Source: Flavobacteriales bacterium (GTDB lineage Bacteria; Bacteroidota; Bacteroidia; Flavobacteriales_F; PHOS-HE28). Taken from it: a stretch of 64,000 nt of DNA. The stretch is taken from positions 3,224,001-3,288,000 of the forward strand of contig JADJOI010000003.1 in the NCBI GenBank assembly GCA_016713875.1, given 5' to 3'. The notes under the pieces were generated by a model that had not been told where the DNA came from, searched no databases, and saw only the letters and a program-made list of their open reading frames with translations. Every line of letters begins with the position of its first letter. The first letter of the stretch is position 1. Of the stretch, positions 1-8,744 are shown piece by piece. Both the position numbers and the translations under genes were made by a program.

Positions 1-1
1 C

Positions 2-412
2 GAGGCCATCCTGCCGCGCCTGCGCAGCGACCTGATGGACCTCTTCGAGGGCATCGCCACCGGCACCCTCAGCGAACGCCACGTGGACGTGGACGACCGC
101 ACCTGTGTGAGCGTGGTGCTGGCCAGCGAGGGCTATCCCGGGGAGGTGGCCAAGGGGCGCGCCATCCATGGGCTGCAGGAGGTTCGCGATGCGCTGGTGT
201 TCCACGCCGGCACGGCCGAAGGCCTGCAGGGCCTGGTCTCCGCCGGGGGGCGCGTGCTGGTGGTCACCGCCATGGGCAAGGACCTGGAGCACGCGATCCT
301 GAACACCTATACGCAGGCGGCGGGCGTCACCTTCCAAGGGCGGCAACTGCGCACGGACATCGGGCACGACCTGGTGCGGCAACCGACGAAGAGCGGCGTG
401 GTGCAGGCCTGA
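2..412 (+). CDS. purD: Phosphoribosylamine-glycine ligase, C-terminal part
   Basis: This is the 3' end of a gene that begins before the window; the reading frame is open to the left edge. The visible 136 residues match the C-terminal ATP-grasp and mixed barrel end of PurD (GAR synthetase), which joins phosphoribosylamine and glycine with ATP in purine synthesis. Recognisable features are the segment EAILPRLRSDL at the edge, the GRVLVVTAMG strand and a terminal TDIGHD motif. purQ lies 1.3 kb downstream on the same strand, so two purine genes flank two unknown membrane proteins, as is common in Flavobacteriales. The N-terminal and central ATP-binding domains are outside the window. Confidence 0.9.
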   Translation, partial: EAILPRLRSDLMDLFEGIATGTLSERHVDVDDRTCVSVVLASEGYPGEVAKGRAIHGLQEVRDALVFHAGTAEGLQGLVSAGGRVLVVTAMGKDLEHAILNTYTQAAGVTFQGRQLRTDIGHDLVRQPTKSGVVQA

Positions 413-422
413 TGGCGAGCGA

Positions 423-605
423 TCAGAGCATGCCGCCCTGTTCCTTCGCCTTCCGGTTGTACCGGCCCTGCATACGCATCCAGTAGATGACGCCGAAGCC
501 CAGCACGCAGGAGAAGAGCACCGGCGGCAGCCAGCCGAACGGCGTCAGGAACCAGTCGAAGGTCTTCTGCATGAAGTGACCGATGCCGAACCAGATCTGT
601 TGCAT
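423..605 (-). CDS. Small membrane protein, DUF6341-like
   Basis: A 60-residue protein starting MQQIWFGIGHF with one clear membrane helix (about residues 27-46, PPVLFSCVLGFGVIYWM) and a short basic tail. No function is known. I chose the ATG at 605 because a TATCTTTG -7 box on the same strand lies at 628-635 just upstream. Position next to purD and head-to-head with a DUF6427-like gene matches the flavobacterial arrangement in which DUF6341 and DUF6427 proteins are neighbours of purD, so the family call rests on size, topology and context rather than on diagnostic residues. Confidence 0.6.
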   Translation of the reverse strand: MQQIWFGIGHFMQKTFDWFLTPFGWLPPVLFSCVLGFGVIYWMRMQGRYNRKAKEQGGML

Positions 606-653
606 GGTGCGCGTGCTTAAGGCCCGCCAAAGATAGGATCCCGGCCCATCCAC

Positions 654-1628
654 ATGCTCGTCCGCGTCTACCGCACCTACCAGCCGGCGCTTCTGTTGGG
701 GCTGCTGGTGCTTGCCCCGGTCGTGTGGTCTGGCCTCTTCGTGCACGGCGCACCGGTGTCGCCGGGCCCACACATGCCGGGCTACCAGCCCTTCGCCCTG
801 GCCTTCGCGCTGTGGCCTTGGACCGCGCCTCTGGCCGGGGTGCTGGTGACGCTGGCGCTGGGTGTTCAATTGGACCGCCTGGCGAATGACCGGGAGCTCT
901 TCGAGCGGCACCACCACCTGCCAGCGCTGCTCTTTCCGCTGCTGCCGGCCGTGGGCCCGTTGCGCATGGCGCCCGATCCTGCGCTGCTGGGCATGCCGGC
1001 CGTGCTGCAGGCGCTGCGCATCGCCTGGGGCACGCAGGGCCGCACCCGCGCATTGGGCCCCTTGTTCGACGCCGGCTGCCTGATCGGTGTGGCCGCACTG
1101 CTGCATTTCCCGTATGTGTTCATGGTGGTCGTGCTGTGGGCCTCGGCGGCCGTGATGCGGCCCTACGGCTGGCGCGATTATGTGGTGCCCCTGCTCGGCG
1201 CGGTGGTGGTGCTGATGGTGGCCTGGGGCGTGGTGACGCTCACCGGGGTCGCCACCTGGGCCCCGATGGGAACCCTTGCCCTCAGCACGCCTGTGCCAAC
1301 GACCATGTATGTGCTCCGCGACCGTGTGGCGCCGACCTTGGTGACCGTGCTCTTCCTGGTGGCCATGCCCGTCATGGCCGGGGTGTACCAGCGCAGCATC
1401 ATGCGCGAGAAGAACGCCCGCGCCTCCTTCCTGGCTTTTGCGTTCGCCTGCCTGCTGTTGCTGGGCTTCGCCGCCGTGCTGGGCCACACGCTGCCTGCGA
1501 CGCTGGTGGCCTGTCCGCTGGCGGTGATCCTGAGCTACCCCTTGCAGGCCACGCGGCGCCTGTGGCTTGCCGAGCTGGCCGTGGCCGCTCTGCTGCTGGC
1601 CGCCGTGGCCGGCCCATGGTGGGGCTGA
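654..1628 (+). CDS. Multi-pass membrane protein, DUF6427-like
   Basis: A 324-residue hydrophobic protein with roughly nine to ten membrane segments distributed over its whole length, starting MLVRVYRTYQPA. It has no signal peptide, no catalytic motif that I recognise and few charged residues outside short loops. It is divergent from the small DUF6341-like gene and followed 42 bp later by purQ. DUF6427 proteins of Flavobacteriia have this size, topology and location. Function is unknown; the constant link with purD suggests a shared expression context, but I cannot infer a role in purine metabolism from the sequence. Confidence 0.6.
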   Translation: MLVRVYRTYQPALLLGLLVLAPVVWSGLFVHGAPVSPGPHMPGYQPFALAFALWPWTAPLAGVLVTLALGVQLDRLANDRELFERHHHLPALLFPLLPAVGPLRMAPDPALLGMPAVLQALRIAWGTQGRTRALGPLFDAGCLIGVAALLHFPYVFMVVVLWASAAVMRPYGWRDYVVPLLGAVVVLMVAWGVVTLTGVATWAPMGTLALSTPVPTTMYVLRDRVAPTLVTVLFLVAMPVMAGVYQRSIMREKNARASFLAFAFACLLLLGFAAVLGHTLPATLVACPLAVILSYPLQATRRLWLAELAVAALLLAAVAGPWWG

Positions 1629-1670
1629 ATACCTTTGAAGCCCCTGCGCACAGGCGCAGCTCCAACCACC

Positions 1671-2336
<666 letters not shown>

Positions 2337-2360
<24 letters not shown>

Positions 2361-4385
2361 GGCGGACGGAGCGAAGAGCGGCCGCACCGGTCCATCGTCC
2401 GAAGGGTCCGCCCACCATTCCGTGCTCGTGCCCGTGCGGCCTTTCCAGCCCGTCAACCGGAAGCCTGGAGCGGGCAGGGCCTGAATGCGTAAGGGCGCCC
2501 CCACGAAGGCCGTGATCCCGTGCGTGCCCGGGGCCAGGGCGATGCCATCCACCAACAGCCGGCCTTCCCGCGGATCGGGCGCTTGCAGCGAGACCTGCCG
2601 CAGGGTGCTGCCCGTATGTCGGGCCATATCGCGCAACAGATGGCGCGAACGCTGTTGGGCGTGGGTGCGCAGGGCGGCGAGGGTCTCCTCGGGCGAAGGC
2701 ACGTCCATCCGTTGACGCCACAGGGCGTGATCGGCCCGCATCAGGGGGGCATGGGCCGCGAAGAGGCTGTCGGCCAGGGCCGCTGCGGCGCGGGGTTCCA
2801 GCACGGTGGCGGTCAAGGAGGCCAGTCTGGCCAGCAGCAGGGGGCGCAACTGCGGATGCCCTAGGAGTGCGGCGAGGTACGGTGCGGCGGGCAGCGGGGC
2901 CTCCGCGATGCGGTCCACGCTGGGATCCTCCGGCGGGGCCCAGAGGTCCATGTCGTAGAGCACCCAGCGCCAGCGGCCACCGGGCTGTGCGGGGCGCCAG
3001 CACCGCATGTTCAGGTCGTGGTCGGCACGCCCGGTCCACAGGTCGAAACAGGCCAGTTCGATCAGGCTCTCCACATCCATCAGCTCCTGCAGGCTGTCCA
3101 ACGGGGCATGCCGGGCGAGCTGCTCCAAGGCCCGGTCATACGCGGTGCGGTCGCCCTTCACCACCCGTCCTTCGGGCCCTTCCACGATGTCCAGATGCTC
3201 GGCCTCGGTTCGCGTGAGCAGGAAGTCCTCGTTCTTGGCCGGCAACAGGCGGTAGGCGCCCTGCGGCGAGCCGTTCAGCGTGAGGGGCATCGGGATGCCG
3301 GGCTGCACCTCGAGCCGGTCGCCGGCGCGGTGCACGGCCACCTCGGCGAAGAGGTTGCGCAGCATCGCATGGGGCGTGGCGTCGGCACGCAGCACCACGT
3401 TGCGCCAGGTGCGGCCACCCGGCAGGGGCAGCCGGGGCATGCCATCCGCGGTGCTCAGGTTGAAGGAGCGCTTGGGCAGGCTGCGCGAGCCGGAGCCGGA
3501 GAGCCGCAGGCGAACGGCCACCGCGGCGGTGTCCGCCAGGCCGGGCAACGACACATGGGCGTGCCGCACCCACGCTTCTCCCGTTCGGGTGTGGTTGGCG
3601 CGTTCGCCCGTGCTCAACAGGCCGCGCTCGGGGTCGTTCAGTTCGGCGGGGTCGATGCAGAGGGTCGCTCCCGGTCGACCGCCTTCACTACGCACCCACG
3701 TCTCGGCACTGGGCAGCAGGTCGGGTCGCCAGGCCACGGCGCGGAGGGTCCGATCGTCCTCCATGATCACCGGCCCATCGGCCTGTGTGCCATGCGCTGG
3801 GGAGGGCGGGCTGCCGTCCGTGGTGTACGCCACCAGGCATCCTGCGCAGGCGCTGAACCGGAGTCCTTCGGCGGTGTGCTCCACCGCCGGGGCCGGCGCG
3901 CGTCCCTGGATGCGGTGGTCGGCGTGGTTCGGCGCGCCGGGGCTGGGCGCGGGCAGGTAGCTCCACGTGCCGGCCCCGTCCGGCAGGCGGCCGATGGAGA
4001 CGTTCGGCGGGACGTGGCGCCAGCTGAAGGCATCAAGGAGCCGTCCGCCCCCGGCACCGAAGAGCAACAGATCGCCACCTGAGGCAGGCAGGTGCAGCAC
4101 CGGCGGATCGCCCACGCTCGATGCTCCTCGGGAGGCGAGCATGCGCACCACGCGCCGTTCGCCGGGTGGCAGGGGGGGCTGTTCGGGCAGGGTGATCCGG
4201 TAGCTGCCTCTCACGAGCTGCAGACCGACGAGGTCCACCGACCGCATATCGGCGTTATAGAGCTCCACCCAGCCGGTATCCGCCGGATGGGTCATGGGCC
4301 GCAGCTCGTTGATGCGCACCGCCTGGGCGCAGGCACCGCTGGCGGCCAGCAAGGCCAGTAGGACGAAGGCGCAGCGGGCGGACAT
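2337..4385 (-). CDS. Secreted protein with lamin-tail and CotH-kinase domains
   Basis: A 682-residue exported protein. The ATG at 4385 gives a signal peptide (MSARCAFVLLALLAASG, cleaved near AQA). Residues about 22-140 form a lamin-tail (LTD) beta-sandwich (VRINELRP, WVELYNAD), about 170-205 look like a chitobiase/HEX C-terminal repeat (YTTDGSPPSP), and about 280-560 are CotH-kinase-like (SLPKRSFNLS, LYDMDLW). CotH proteins are atypical secretory kinases; in bacteria such multidomain forms are surface or matrix proteins. The C-terminus has no obvious T9SS domain. It overlaps purQ tail-to-tail by 24 bp. Kinase activity is not established. Confidence 0.8.
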
Positions 4386-4618
4386 GGTGCCAAAGGTGGG
4401 GAAGCTGCGGATGGCGGTGGGTGAAGCTGCTCGATCGGGCATGGACCGTGAAGAACGGGGCTCCAAGGCGTATGTCGCAGGCCTTCGTGATCGGGCCGGA
4501 AAGATCCACCGGCGGGGGTATCTGCATCCATCCGTGGTTCACCCTTGCATCCGGGGCCGTCACGCGCGGGCCACTGCGGTCTGCTTACCTTGGCGCCACT
4601 TCAACCCGGACCGCACCC

Positions 4619-6010
4619 ATGCGCCATTCGACCCTTTTCCTCCTGACCGGCCTCTCGCTGAGCGCCATGGGCCAGGGGACCATCACCAACGTACAGATCA
4701 CCCCCAATCCGATCACCGAATGCACGTTCATGAACGTGACCGTGATCGGCACCATCCCGGGAAACGCCCAGGTGACGGGCTTCACCCCGGGCCAGACGGG
4801 TAACACCATCACCATCGTGATGAACGCCTCCGGTACAGGCGGGGGCACGGGCTCGTTCAACCAGCCGCTGCCGCCGCTGGGCCCTTATCCGGCGGGGGTA
4901 TACACCATACAGGTATCGCTGGAGCTGAACGGCAACATCGTGGATACCGAAAGCCTGCAGCGCACCGTGCAGCCGGGCGTGAACCCGGACGCGGGCATCG
5001 ATGCCTCGGTCTTCGGGGTGTGCGACACCGACCCGAACTTCCTGCTCATCAACGAGCTCGGCGGCTCGCCCGATCCCGGGGGCGTGTGGACCAATCCGCT
5101 GAACCAGCCACACAGTGGCAACTTCAACCCCGGCACGGACCCGGGCGGTTTCTATCTGTATACCATCGAGGCCCTGGCCCCGTGCAGCACGGTGCAGAGC
5201 AGCGTGTACATCGAGTACGCGCCCAATGGCGATCCGGGTGACAACGGCGCGGTGACCGTATGTTTGAACGGCGCGCCGATCGACCTGTTCGCCCACCTGC
5301 AGGGCACCCCGCAGACCGGAGGCACTTGGAGCGGTCCCAGCCCGGTGGTGAACGGGCAATACAATCCCACTACGATGACGCCCGGTGCATACGTGTACAC
5401 GGTGCCAGGCATCGGCAACTGTGGCGATCCGTCGGCCACGGTGACGGTGACGGAGGCCAACCTGCCCAACGCCGGCACCGCCGTGCCCATCACGGCCTGT
5501 GCCACGGACACCAGCATGACGCTCAGCATCGGGCTCACCGGCAACCCGCTGCAGACGGGGCTGTGGCTCGATCCGCAGGGCTTCCCCCTGGGCCCCTACA
5601 ACGTGGTCATCAACCCCTCCATCTACGGGGCGGGCAGCTTCACGTTCCGCTATGTGGCCATCAACACCTTCTGCCCGAACGATACCACGAGCGTACCGGT
5701 GACATTGCAGCCGGCACCATGCGACATCAGTGTGCAGGAGAACGCCGCCGGGGTGACGCGTTTCACGGTGATGCCCAATCCGGCCCATGATCGTGCCACC
5801 ATCGAAGTGGCTTTCACCGCTGGCCTGGGCGCCGTGCAGCTGGAGCTGCTGGGCACGGACGGTCGCCTGGCGCGTCGCGCGCGGTTGACGGGCAACGGCC
5901 GTACCGACCTGCGCCACGAGCTGGACCTCACCGGGCTTGACGCCGGGGCCTACCTGCTGCGCCTCACCACCGACCGCGGCAGCGTGTCGCGCACCCTGGT
6001 GGTGGAGTAA
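4619..6010 (+). CDS. T9SS type A cargo protein with Ig-like repeats
   Basis: A 463-residue secreted protein. It starts at ATG 4619 with a signal peptide (MRHSTLFLLTGLSLSAMGQG). The middle carries cysteine-containing beta-sandwich units of the form C...GGTWSGP...YNP..M..G.Y.Y, the same unit that is repeated in the large adhesin at 31942-35409. The last 80 residues form a T9SS type A sorting domain (VMPNPAHDRATIEV, then AGAYLLRLTTD). It is therefore predicted to be exported through the T9SS and anchored or released at the cell surface. A TACCTTGG promoter-like box lies about 30 bp upstream, and a perfect hairpin follows the stop. The ligand is unknown. Confidence 0.8.
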   Translation: MRHSTLFLLTGLSLSAMGQGTITNVQITPNPITECTFMNVTVIGTIPGNAQVTGFTPGQTGNTITIVMNASGTGGGTGSFNQPLPPLGPYPAGVYTIQVSLELNGNIVDTESLQRTVQPGVNPDAGIDASVFGVCDTDPNFLLINELGGSPDPGGVWTNPLNQPHSGNFNPGTDPGGFYLYTIEALAPCSTVQSSVYIEYAPNGDPGDNGAVTVCLNGAPIDLFAHLQGTPQTGGTWSGPSPVVNGQYNPTTMTPGAYVYTVPGIGNCGDPSATVTVTEANLPNAGTAVPITACATDTSMTLSIGLTGNPLQTGLWLDPQGFPLGPYNVVINPSIYGAGSFTFRYVAINTFCPNDTTSVPVTLQPAPCDISVQENAAGVTRFTVMPNPAHDRATIEVAFTAGLGAVQLELLGTDGRLARRARLTGNGRTDLRHELDLTGLDAGAYLLRLTTDRGSVSRTLVVE

Positions 6011-6033
6011 GTCGACCTGAACCGATCCGTCGC

Positions 6034-6063
6034 GGGGCGGTGCATCACGCGATGCACCGCCCC
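6034..6063. terminator. Bidirectional hairpin terminator
   Basis: A perfect 13-bp inverted repeat (GGGGCGGTGCATC and its complement) with a 4-base loop sits in the 60-bp gap between the T9SS cargo gene and the convergent small gene at 6071. Its position and stability suit a shared transcription terminator, although there is no U-tract. Confidence 0.7.
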
Positions 6064-6070
6064 ACGCGCT

Positions 6071-6214
6071 TCAAAGGGCGTTGCGCGTCACCCAATAGCG
6101 CCAGGCCACCAGCAGCTTCTGCCCCCGGCTCAGGCGCGTAAGGTCCTTGTCCCAGAGCTTGGGCAGCAGAGCCTTGTTCAGGCGGGCGATCAGGCGGAAG
6201 GTGTCGCGGCGCAT
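6071..6214 (-). CDS. Small conserved basic protein
   Basis: A 47-residue basic protein starting MRRDTFRLIARLNKALLP and ending AWRYWVTRNAL. Short proteins with this pattern (LNKxLLP near the start, a tryptophan-rich WRxxVTxxAL end) are widespread in Bacteroidota, where automatic pipelines sometimes call them SsrA-binding; I see no SmpB fold in so short a chain. The ATG at 6214 lies 5 bp after the stop of the cation efflux gene, so the two are probably co-transcribed. An ATG 42 bp further upstream would overlap the efflux gene. Confidence 0.6.
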   Translation of the reverse strand: MRRDTFRLIARLNKALLPKLWDKDLTRLSRGQKLLVAWRYWVTRNAL

Positions 6215-6219
6215 GGAGT

Positions 6220-7140
6220 TCAAGAGCACTTGGTCCCGCAGTCCTCGCCCTCCCACTCCAGTTCGATGGTGGCGTGGTGGATGCCCTGTTCGCGCAGCAC
6301 CTCACGGGCACGGACCTTGACGGCCAGGGCCTCCTGATGCTCCACATCGGCCACCACCAGGTGCACGGTGTGCACCACGAAGCTGCCGTCCAGGCTCCAG
6401 GTATGCTGATCGTGGAGGTCGCGCACATGCGGGATCGCCAGCAGTCGGCTGCGCACCGCGGCCAGGTCGATGCCCTCGGGCACATGCTGCATCAGGATGG
6501 CGGTGCCCCTGCGCAGGGTGCCCACGGCGTTCACCAGGATGTAGAGGCTGATGCCCACGCTCAGCAGCGGGTCCACCACGGCCCAGCCGGTGAAGTGGAT
6601 CACCACAGCGCCCACCAGTACCGCGGCCCAGCCCAGCACGTCCTCCAACAGGTGCAGGTAGGCGCCGCGCTCGTTGAGGGTGGCCCCGCGGTGCAGGCGC
6701 CAGGCCGCCAGTCCGTTCATGGCCAGGCCGAAGAGGGCGATGGCCATCATGCCCTTGGTGTGGGGCGTCTCCGGACGCAGCACTTCGGGCACGCTCACCA
6801 CCAGCATGCCCAGGGCTCCGGCGATCAGCACCAGGCTGGTGAGCCAGCCCCCTAGCATGCTGAAGCGGCCGTATCCGTAGCTGTAGTGCGCATCGCGGCC
6901 CTTGAGCGCCACGCGCTGCAACCACCAGGCGGCGCCCAGCACCAGGCAGTCGCCCGCGTCGTGCAGGGCATCGGTGAGCACCGCCATGCTGTTCGTCCAC
7001 CACCCGCCGGCAAGTTCCACGAGCGTGAAGGCCAGGTTGATGAAGAAGGCCGTGCGCAGCGCCCGCGCGCCATCGGCGTGCACGTGCCCGTGCGGATGCC
7101 CATGCTCATGATGCGCGTGGCCGGCGTGCACGTGTCCCAC
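6220..7140 (-). CDS. Cation diffusion facilitator (Zn/Co/Cd efflux) transporter
   Basis: A 306-residue CDF-family transporter. It opens with a histidine-rich segment (VHAGHAHHEHGHPHGH) that probably binds metal, followed by six membrane helices with the intramembrane metal site HDAGD in helix 2 and LLEDV in helix 5, then the cytoplasmic CDF domain ending in a Cys-containing tail. These proteins export Zn, Co or Cd by proton antiport. I propose GTG 7140 as the start because a TACCTTTC box (7146-7153, minus strand) lies directly before it; the frame stays open to 7257, which would place the start upstream of the promoter and into the divergent gene. Confidence 0.85.
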   Translation of the reverse strand: MGHVHAGHAHHEHGHPHGHVHADGARALRTAFFINLAFTLVELAGGWWTNSMAVLTDALHDAGDCLVLGAAWWLQRVALKGRDAHYSYGYGRFSMLGGWLTSLVLIAGALGMLVVSVPEVLRPETPHTKGMMAIALFGLAMNGLAAWRLHRGATLNERGAYLHLLEDVLGWAAVLVGAVVIHFTGWAVVDPLLSVGISLYILVNAVGTLRRGTAILMQHVPEGIDLAAVRSRLLAIPHVRDLHDQHTWSLDGSFVVHTVHLVVADVEHQEALAVKVRAREVLREQGIHHATIELEWEGEDCGTKCS

Positions 7141-7145
7141 GGGGG

Positions 7146-7153
7146 GAAAGGTA
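7146..7153 (-). promoter_or_regulatory. Promoter -7 box of the CDF gene
   Basis: TACCTTTC on the minus strand, 5 bases before the proposed GTG start. It fits the Bacteroidota TAnnTTTG -7 element and implies a near-leaderless mRNA. Confidence 0.5.
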
Positions 7154-7245
7154 GCACGGGGTCGAAGGAGGGCGCTGGGCTCGTCGACGCTCAGGTCAGA
7201 CCCGGTGTCGCGGGATATTCCGACCATTGCACCAACCTGATCCGC

Positions 7246-8142
7246 ATGGACAAACATCTACACGTCGTCCTTCTTTTCGCACTGTGCACCGGAACCTGCA
7301 TCGCACAGACCCTCACCGATGCCAATAGCATCCCTGCCGTCGGTCAAGGTGAAACGCGCACCTTCTACAACTCGCCCACGGCTACGGGCTGGACCCTCAC
7401 CGGCACGGGCAACACCTGGGATGCCACGGCCGTGGTGACCTTCGGGGTCACGGCGACCATGACGTACCGCGCACCGGGCGACAGCCCGTTCGCGAGCCTG
7501 TACCCCTCCACCACGCTCTGCGGGGAGCGGGTTCAGAACGGCAATACGGAATGGCGCCACTACCTCGTGGATGCATCGCATGCCGAGATGATCGGCATCA
7601 GCGCGGAGAACTTCTCAGGTGGCCGTACCTATTGCACATACCCCTTCTCCATCGGCAGCACCTTCACGGACAGCTGGTCGCTCAACGGCAACAACTACAC
7701 CGACACGTACACGTACGTGGCCTCCGGTGAAGTGCAGGCGCCCTGGGGCACCATCCCTGATGTGGTGATGTTCGAGACCGGCGGCGGCTTCAGTTACTAC
7801 CTCTACCTGGCCAACAATGTGCTGGACCCGATCGGGGATTACACGCCCGGTTTCGGGATCAACCTCTGGAAGGTCGATGCGGCGAACGGCATCACCGAGG
7901 CGGCCACCATGGACCTGGCGGTCCTGCCGAACCCCGCGACGGAGGAGGTGGTGCTCACCCTGCCTTCACAGCGGGGATTCATGTACAGCATGACAGATGC
8001 CACAGGCCACGTCCTGCTCACCGGCAGCAGTATCGACGATCGTGCGGTCCTTGATCTGCGCTCATGCGCAGCCGGTGTGTACCATGTGTCGGCCACGGAT
8101 GCACGCGGCCGACGCGCTGTGGCGAGGGTGTTCGTGGAGTAG
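7246..8142 (+). CDS. T9SS type A cargo protein of unknown function
   Basis: A 298-residue secreted protein with a signal peptide (MDKHLHVVLLFALCTGTCIAQ). The central 190 residues are Gly/Thr/Tyr-rich beta structure with no domain that I recognise. The last 75 residues are a T9SS type A sorting domain (LAVLPNPATEEVVL ... AAGVYHVSATD ... VARVFVE). It is divergent from the cation efflux gene. Base composition is somewhat less G+C-rich than in the neighbouring housekeeping genes. Confidence 0.7.
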   Translation: MDKHLHVVLLFALCTGTCIAQTLTDANSIPAVGQGETRTFYNSPTATGWTLTGTGNTWDATAVVTFGVTATMTYRAPGDSPFASLYPSTTLCGERVQNGNTEWRHYLVDASHAEMIGISAENFSGGRTYCTYPFSIGSTFTDSWSLNGNNYTDTYTYVASGEVQAPWGTIPDVVMFETGGGFSYYLYLANNVLDPIGDYTPGFGINLWKVDAANGITEAATMDLAVLPNPATEEVVLTLPSQRGFMYSMTDATGHVLLTGSSIDDRAVLDLRSCAAGVYHVSATDARGRRAVARVFVE

Positions 8143-8264
8143 CTGCCGTCGGACCTCGTTGCGGCGTGGGTCCATCACGGTTGCGTCGGTAGAGCGGCCG
8201 GTGGCTCCGGGTGTGGCACGGGGCGGTCCACTGGACGACGACTGAAGGGCGGCCTGTCCACTGT

Positions 8265-8273
8265 TACCTTTCG
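8265..8273 (+). promoter_or_regulatory. Promoter -7 box, near-leaderless
   Basis: TACCTTTCG lies 3 bases before the ATG at 8277, matching the Bacteroidota -7 element. Transcription from it would start at or next to the initiation codon. Confidence 0.5.
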
Positions 8274-8276
8274 CCC

Positions 8277-8744
8277 ATGTCCACGCCCCTTGCTCCCGCG
8301 CCGCGCACCTTCGGCCAGAAGGTGGGGCGCCTCACTATCCGCCTGTTGCTCCTGGCCCTGGCCCTGGTGCTGGCCTGGCTGCTGTTCATCTACTTCGCGG
8401 TGTACAGCGAGGGCAGCCGCAGCGGCATGGTGATCAAGCTCAGCAAGCGGGGCGTGGTGTTCAAGACCTGGGAGGGCCAGCTGAACATGCAGAGCTTCGG
8501 GGCCATGGACCCCTCGGGCGCCTCCTTGAACGAGGTGTTCAACTTCAGCGTGCAGAAGGGCAACGATGCCTTGTACCGCGAGCTGGAGGAGGCCAGCCTC
8601 AGCGGTGAGCGGGTGAACCTGCACTATGTGGAGCGCTACGCCAAGCTGCCGTGGCGGGGCGAGACGACCTACTTCGTGACGCGCGTGGAGCGCAATGGGG
8701 CGCCGGCGGCCTCGGACGTGGACAAGTCGCCGGTGGGGCACTGA
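8277..8744 (+). CDS. Conserved membrane-anchored protein (often mislabelled 6-phosphogluconate dehydrogenase)
   Basis: A 155-residue protein with one N-terminal membrane helix (about residues 20-45, Leu/Ala-rich) and a soluble domain containing SEGSRSGMVIKLSKRGVVFKTWEGQL. This G.R.G...K.S.KG..FKTWEG pattern marks a family common in Bacteroidota that databases sometimes call 6-phosphogluconate dehydrogenase; nothing in it resembles that enzyme. The function is unknown. The stop codon abuts the stop codon of the convergent dnaG with no gap. Confidence 0.75.
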   Translation: MSTPLAPAPRTFGQKVGRLTIRLLLLALALVLAWLLFIYFAVYSEGSRSGMVIKLSKRGVVFKTWEGQLNMQSFGAMDPSGASLNEVFNFSVQKGNDALYRELEEASLSGERVNLHYVERYAKLPWRGETTYFVTRVERNGAPAASDVDKSPVGH